Below, in pieces: positions 1-3,845 of a stretch of 6,146 nucleotides of DNA. The stretch comes from Clostridiales bacterium (lineage in GTDB: Bacteria; Bacillota; Clostridia; Oscillospirales; Oscillospiraceae), in NCBI GenBank assembly GCA_021201515.1, contig JAJQET010000214.1:1-6146 (forward strand), written 5' to 3'. The translations under genes were made by a program, and so were the position numbers. The first letter of the stretch is position 1. Each line of letters begins with the position of its first letter. The notes under the pieces were generated by a model. That model was not told where the DNA came from. It saw only the letters and a program-made list of their open reading frames with translations, and made no database searches.

Positions 1-126
1 ATGTGAGCGAAAGGGCTCGACCTGTTAGCGCTCCAAAAGGTGTGCGTTGGGCCCCCCGCTCATGCAATTCAAAAATTCTATAAGGTGCTGAAGGTGCTCA
101 CCTTTTTGGGGCCCTTTTGCTCACAT
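1..126. repeat. Imperfect inverted repeat / large hairpin upstream of the operon
   Basis: The first 16 bases (atgtgagcgaaagggc) are the reverse complement of bases 111-126 (gcccttttgctcacat) except at one position (9 against 118), which is a G-U wobble in + strand RNA, so the whole arm can pair. A second, inner pairing joins ccaaaaggtg (33-42) to cacctttttgg (99-109) with one bulge. The interior also has gggcccc (49-55) and ggggccc (108-114), which are complementary, and a 9-base direct repeat aaggtgctg/aaggtgctc (82-98). I see no convincing gene inside. It could be a structured RNA, the terminator region of a gene to the left, or a small inverted-repeat element. The left flank lies outside the window, so target duplications cannot be checked. 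Confidence 0.6.
82..107 (+). terminator. Possible weak intrinsic terminator of an upstream transcript
   Basis: AAGGTG at 82-87 or AAGGT at 91-95 can pair with the CACCTT at 99-104, and the 3' arm runs directly into a T tract (103-107). The stem is only 5-6 bp and the T tract is short, so termination would be weak. The CACCTT arm is also claimed by the larger fold with 33-42, so this may be one state of an alternative structure. It lies just before the operon promoter, where a terminator for a left-hand gene would be expected. Confidence 0.3.
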
Positions 127-132
127 CTTTAT

Positions 133-160
133 TTGACAAACACAGGCAAAATTGGATAAT
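133..160 (+). promoter_or_regulatory. Sigma-70/sigma-A-type promoter of the exporter operon
   Basis: A perfect -35 box TTGACA lies at 133-138 and a -10 box GATAAT (5 of 6 consensus bases) at 155-160, with a 16-base spacer. Reading TAATAA at 157-162 as the -10 would give an 18-base spacer. The surroundings are AT-rich, in contrast to the GC-rich genes. Transcription would start near 167 and leave a leader of about 75 nt before the first ATG. No other credible promoter is seen before the later genes, so this one probably serves all four. Confidence 0.8.
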
Positions 161-173
161 AAAATAATTGCGA

Positions 174-191
174 GTTTTAAGTTGGTTTTAA
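174..191 (+). promoter_or_regulatory. Direct repeat GTTTTAA, 11-base phase, in the leader (possible operator)
   Basis: GTTTTAA occurs at 174-180 and again at 185-191, an 11-base phase close to one helical turn, just downstream of the predicted transcription start. Tandem half-sites with this spacing are typical of OmpR/PhoB-family response regulators, which often control peptide-responsive ABC exporters in Firmicutes. The region is AT-rich and the half-site is only 7 bases, so chance is a real possibility. No regulator gene lies in the window. Confidence 0.25.
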
Positions 192-229
192 AGTTCCTGC
201 GTTATAAAGTAGAATAGAATTTCCGCACA

Positions 230-234
230 GGGGG
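230..234 (+). promoter_or_regulatory. Ribosome binding site deciding the gene 1 start
   Basis: A GGGGG run (within AGGGGGAA, 229-236) is the only Shine-Dalgarno-like stretch before the first gene. It lies 7 bases before the ATG at 242 but only 4 bases before the in-frame GTG at 239, so the ATG is the better start. Confidence 0.65.
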
Positions 235-241
235 AATCGTG

Positions 242-1957
242 ATGAATACGAAAAGTAAGCAAAAAGGAAAGTCGAACCGCCGGGCCCGGCGCATCCGCAA
301 CGTGATCATTGTGGTGGTGATTGTGGCGGCCATCCTCACCGGCCTGGTGCTGTACGCCCAGCGGGTGGTGGCGGAGAACTTCGCCTCCACCGATGACACC
401 ATCGAGAGCGCCGAGGTAACGGTGGGCAGCATCAGCACCACCGTCTCCGGCTCCGGCACCCTGGCCAGCGAAGGGGTGGAGGACGTGACCTTCCCCAGCT
501 CGGTGACGCTGGACACCATCTATGTGGAGGAGGGGGACACCGTCAGCGAGGGCGACCTGCTGGCCTCTGTGGACGCCGCCTCCGTTCTGTCCGCCATGGC
601 GTCGGCCCAGGCGTCGCTGGACGCCCTGGATGAGGAGATCGAGGCGGCCGCCGAGGACGAGGTGGACGAGGAGGTCACCACCGCCCTGGGCGGCCGGGTG
701 AAGGTCATCTACGCCGAAGAGGACGACGACGTGGCCACCGTCATGTATGAAAACGGCGCGCTGCTGCTGCTGAGCCTGGACGGATACATGGCCGTGGACG
801 TGGACGCCGACGACCTGGCTGTGGGAGACAGCGTCACAGTCACCGACTCCGACGGCAACGAGTATGACGGCACTGTGGACGCAGTGGCATCCTCCGCCAC
901 CGTCCTCATCGATGACGACAGCGCCGCCTACGGCGACACCGTCACCGTCACCGACGCCGACGGCAACACCGTGGGTACCGGCACCCTGTACATCCATGAG
1001 GAACTGAAGGTCACCGGTTACGCCGGCACCGTGGAAGAGGTTGAGGTGGATGTGGACGACGCCGTGGACGCCGGGGACACCCTGCTGACCCTGACGGACA
1101 CCGCCTACTCCGCCAACTATGATTCCCTCCTGAAAGAGCGGGCCGAGCTGGAGGAGACCCTCCAGGAGCTCATCGCCCTCTACAAGCAGGGGGCGGTGTA
1201 CGCCACCTTGTCCGGTGTGGTGGACAGCATCTCCTACTCCACAGGCAGCACATCTTCTTCCATGGGCAGCAGCTTTGACACGGCCTCCTCCACGACCTCG
1301 TCCTCCGGCGACGGCGGGGAGACCACCCTGCTCTCCATCGCCCCGGATGAAACCATGACCGTCTCCCTCAGCGTGGACGAGACGGACATCCTCTCCCTGG
1401 AGGTGGGCCAGGAGGCGGCCATCACCATTGACTCCATCGGCACCGACAGCTACACCGGCACCGTGACGGAGATTGACACCACCGCCACCAGCTCCGGCGG
1501 CGTCACCCAGTATACCGTGACGGTCACGCTGGACAAGACGGACAGCATGCTCTCCGGCATGAGCGCCTCCGTTACCATCACCATCGAGGGGGTGGAGAAC
1601 GCCCTGCTGCTGCCTGTGGACGCTGTGACCCAGACCAGCTCCACCGCCTACGTTTACACCAGCTACGATGAGACCACCGGCGAGCTGGGGGATATGGTGG
1701 AGGTCACGGTGGGCCTCTCCAACAGCAGCTACATTGAAATCACCGACGGCCTCAGCGAGGGGGACACCGTCTATTATGACGCGTCCTGCAGCAGCGACAG
1801 CTCCGACTTCAGCTCCATGTTCGGCGACATGAGCAGCAGGGGCGGCGACATGGACTTCAGCAGCACGGGCGGCGGCAATGACACCAGCGGCTTCAGCGGC
1901 GGCGGAGACGCCGGCGGCTTCAGCGGCGGCAACGCCGGCGGCGGAATGCCGGGCTGA
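242..1957 (+). CDS. Membrane-anchored MacA/HlyD-type adaptor subunit of an ABC exporter
   Basis: This 571-residue protein is the extracytoplasmic adaptor of the exporter encoded downstream. A basic N terminus (residues 1-20) leads into one membrane helix (about 20-39), with no lipobox cysteine, so it is anchored by an uncleaved signal. The rest is outside the cell. Residues about 82-143 form a lipoyl half with a short helical stretch, and 151-216 form a second lipoyl half (GRVKVIYAEED) plus a beta-barrel-like unit. The pattern then recurs: lipoyl half at 254-286, coiled coil at 291-315, closing half at 317-331, a Ser/Thr/Gly linker at 331-360, and barrel at about 361-413. A membrane-proximal-type domain follows (about 420-515), then a Gly/Ser/Asp-rich tail (516-571) ending GGGMPG. 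Outside the membrane it is extremely acidic, with about 100 Asp/Glu against nine Lys/Arg by hand count. It is longer than E. coli MacA (about 370 residues). The family assignment is firm; the substrate is unknown. Confidence 0.88.
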   Translation: MNTKSKQKGKSNRRARRIRNVIIVVVIVAAILTGLVLYAQRVVAENFASTDDTIESAEVTVGSISTTVSGSGTLASEGVEDVTFPSSVTLDTIYVEEGDTVSEGDLLASVDAASVLSAMASAQASLDALDEEIEAAAEDEVDEEVTTALGGRVKVIYAEEDDDVATVMYENGALLLLSLDGYMAVDVDADDLAVGDSVTVTDSDGNEYDGTVDAVASSATVLIDDDSAAYGDTVTVTDADGNTVGTGTLYIHEELKVTGYAGTVEEVEVDVDDAVDAGDTLLTLTDTAYSANYDSLLKERAELEETLQELIALYKQGAVYATLSGVVDSISYSTGSTSSSMGSSFDTASSTTSSSGDGGETTLLSIAPDETMTVSLSVDETDILSLEVGQEAAITIDSIGTDSYTGTVTEIDTTATSSGGVTQYTVTVTLDKTDSMLSGMSASVTITIEGVENALLLPVDAVTQTSSTAYVYTSYDETTGELGDMVEVTVGLSNSSYIEITDGLSEGDTVYYDASCSSDSSDFSSMFGDMSSRGGDMDFSSTGGGNDTSGFSGGGDAGGFSGGNAGGGMPG

Positions 1958-1971
1958 GGAGGCGGTTCACC

Positions 1972-2643
1972 ATGATCGATTTGAAAGAGGTCTCCCGTGT
2001 GTACCAGGTGGGCGGCGAAAAGGTGTACGCCCTGGACAAGGCCAGCCTCCACATTGACGATGGGGAGTTCGTCAGCATCATCGGCCCCTCCGGCAGCGGC
2101 AAATCCACCCTGATGAACATCATCGGCTGCCTGGACATTGCCGACTCCGGGGAGTACCTGCTGGACGGCACCCCCATCGAGGACTATACCGAGAACGAGC
2201 TGGCCCAGATCCGCAACCGGAAAATCGGCTTCGTGTTCCAGAGCTTCAACCTGATTTCCAAGCTCAACAGCGAGGAGAATGTGGAGCTGCCCCTGATTTA
2301 TCAGGGGGTGAAGGCCGCGGAGCGCCGGGTCCGGGTGGCGGACGCCCTGGAGCGGGTGGGGCTGACCAAGCGGGCCAAGCACCTGCCCACCGAGCTGTCC
2401 GGCGGCCAGCAGCAGCGGGTGGCCGTGGCCAGGGCCATCGTCACCCGTCCCTCCCTGATTCTGGCGGACGAGCCCACCGGCAACCTGGACTCCAGGACCA
2501 GCGTGGAGATCATGCAGCTCTTCCACGAGCTGCATCAGCAGGGGAACACCATTGTCCTCATCACCCACAACGAGGACATCGCCCGGCAGGCGTCCCGGGT
2601 CGTCCACATCCTGGACGGCCATCTCTCGGAGGTGCAGCTATGA
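1972..2643 (+). CDS. ABC exporter ATP-binding protein, LolD/MacB (YknY-like) type
   Basis: This 223-residue ATPase is the usual length for stand-alone subunits of the LolD/MacB/FtsE group and should act at the cytoplasmic face, driving the permease encoded next. All catalytic motifs are intact: Walker [10 protein letters not shown] (38-46), Q-loop Gln90, signature LSGGQ (142-146), Walker B LILAD with catalytic Glu167, D-loop around Asp173, and switch His199. The family-typical [10 protein letters not shown] stretch (165-174) is present. The start is supported by AGGAGG (1957-1962), which overlaps the stop codon of the adaptor gene and lies 9 bases before the ATG. The gene ends in an ATGA overlap with the permease gene, implying translational coupling and balanced amounts. 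In E. coli MacB the ATPase and permease are fused; here they are separate, as in Bacillus YknY/YknZ. Confidence 0.96.
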   Translation: MIDLKEVSRVYQVGGEKVYALDKASLHIDDGEFVSIIGPSGSGKSTLMNIIGCLDIADSGEYLLDGTPIEDYTENELAQIRNRKIGFVFQSFNLISKLNSEENVELPLIYQGVKAAERRVRVADALERVGLTKRAKHLPTELSGGQQQRVAVARAIVTRPSLILADEPTGNLDSRTSVEIMQLFHELHQQGNTIVLITHNEDIARQASRVVHILDGHLSEVQL

Positions 2644-3830
2644 TACAATCCTTTAAAATGGCCCTCAAGTCCATTTCCGGCAACAAGTTCCGGGCCTTCC
2701 TGACCATGCTGGGCATCATCATCGGCGTCATGGCCCTGGTGATTCTGGTGAGCCTGGTGAACGGGGCCACCAGCACCGTCACCGACACCATCTCCAGCCT
2801 GGGCAGCGACCTGGTCAGCGTCACCGTCTCCGACGACAAAGGCTCCCCCATTACTCTGGACACCCTGGACGAGTGGATGGACGAGGAGGGCATCGGCCTG
2901 GCCGCCCCCTATGGGGCCACCAGCGTCACCGGCAAGTATGGTTCCACCAGCGACACGGTGACGGTCTACGGCACCACCCCGGCCTATGCCGACATTCAGG
3001 GGCTGTCCGTTCTGCTGGGCCGGTTCCTGAAATCCACTGACGTGGACAACAACAACTATGTCTGCGTCATCACGGAGACCACCGCCACCACCCTCATCGG
3101 CTACACCGACTGCGTGGGGGAGGAGCTCTCCCTGGACGGTCTGAAATTCACTGTGGTGGGGGTACTGGAGGAGGACGATTCCTCCCTGACCTCCTCCCTG
3201 ATGGGGGATTCCCTGACGGCCTACATTCCCTACACTACGCTGATGCGGCTGTCCTCCACCGTGTCCTCCAGCATCACCAGCTTCTACGTCAGCGCGGAGG
3301 ACGGCTCAGATATGGAGACTGCCGAGGAGGCCATTACGGCGCTGCTGCTGGAGCGGTTTGAGGAGGACGAGGACGCCTTCACCGTCACCACCAGCGACGT
3401 GCTGGAGGAGGCCATGAGCAGCGTCACCTCCATCCTGGCGGTGCTGCTGGGCGGCATCGCGGCCATCTCCCTGATCGTGGGCGGCATCGGCATTATGAAC
3501 ATCATGCTGGTTACCGTCACTGAGCGCACACGGGAAATCGGCATCCGGAAGGCCATCGGGGCCAGCCGGGGGGTCATTTTGCAGCAGTTCCTGCTGGAAT
3601 CGGTGGTGCTGTGTATGCTGGGCTGCGCCATCGGCATCTTCCTCTCCTGGGGCGTGCTGCAAATCATCTCCGTGGTGGTGTCCAGCCTGAGCCTGAGCTT
3701 CAGCATGGAGATGAACGTGGTGTTCATCGCTGTGGCGTTCTGCTTCGCCATCGGGGTCATCTTTGGCCTGTATCCGGCCAACAAAGCCGCAAAGCTGCCG
3801 CCCATCGAGGCGCTGCACTATGGCGGCTGA
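2640..3830 (+). CDS. ABC exporter permease, MacB/FtsX type (YknZ-like)
   Basis: This 396-residue membrane protein has the type VII (mechanotransmission) ABC layout: helix 1 at about 19-41, a large extracytoplasmic MacB core domain at about 42-262, then helices at about 264-292, 316-343 and 358-379. The conserved cytoplasmic loop after helix 2, TERTREIGIRKAIGA (294-308), and the C-terminal GLYPANKAAKLPPIEAL (376-392) are hallmarks of MacB-like permeases. The length fits the stand-alone permease form. It starts inside the stop codon of the ATPase gene, with GGAGG at 2628-2632 seven bases upstream. It should dimerise, bind two ATPase subunits, and contact the gene 1 adaptor through its outer domain. 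There is no sign of truncation or frameshift. The cargo is not predictable from sequence; relatives export macrolides, peptides or toxins or act on lipoproteins. Confidence 0.95.
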   Translation: MIQSFKMALKSISGNKFRAFLTMLGIIIGVMALVILVSLVNGATSTVTDTISSLGSDLVSVTVSDDKGSPITLDTLDEWMDEEGIGLAAPYGATSVTGKYGSTSDTVTVYGTTPAYADIQGLSVLLGRFLKSTDVDNNNYVCVITETTATTLIGYTDCVGEELSLDGLKFTVVGVLEEDDSSLTSSLMGDSLTAYIPYTTLMRLSSTVSSSITSFYVSAEDGSDMETAEEAITALLLERFEEDEDAFTVTTSDVLEEAMSSVTSILAVLLGGIAAISLIVGGIGIMNIMLVTVTERTREIGIRKAIGASRGVILQQFLLESVVLCMLGCAIGIFLSWGVLQIISVVVSSLSLSFSMEMNVVFIAVAFCFAIGVIFGLYPANKAAKLPPIEALHYGG

Positions 3831-3845
3831 CGGGAGGTGCGTACT

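Noticed and set aside
203..220. Second promoter with TAGAAT -10 boxes (210-215, 215-220)
   Set aside because: No acceptable -35 box lies at the right distance, and the TTGACA/GATAAT pair upstream is much stronger.
239..241. GTG as the start of gene 1
   Set aside because: It is only 4 bases after the G-rich ribosome site, while the adjacent ATG at 242 has a better 7-base spacing; the proteins would differ by one residue.
188..997. - strand open frame of 269 codons over the start of gene 1 and its leader
   Set aside because: The VGDGDGV-like repeats are mirror images of the GTCACCGTC/GACGGC codons of the adaptor; it has no family signature and would run against the operon.
1774..2622. - strand open frame of 282 codons over the end of gene 1 and the ATPase
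   Set aside because: It is a shadow of an ATPase gene with every catalytic motif intact on the + strand, and its sequence resembles no protein family.
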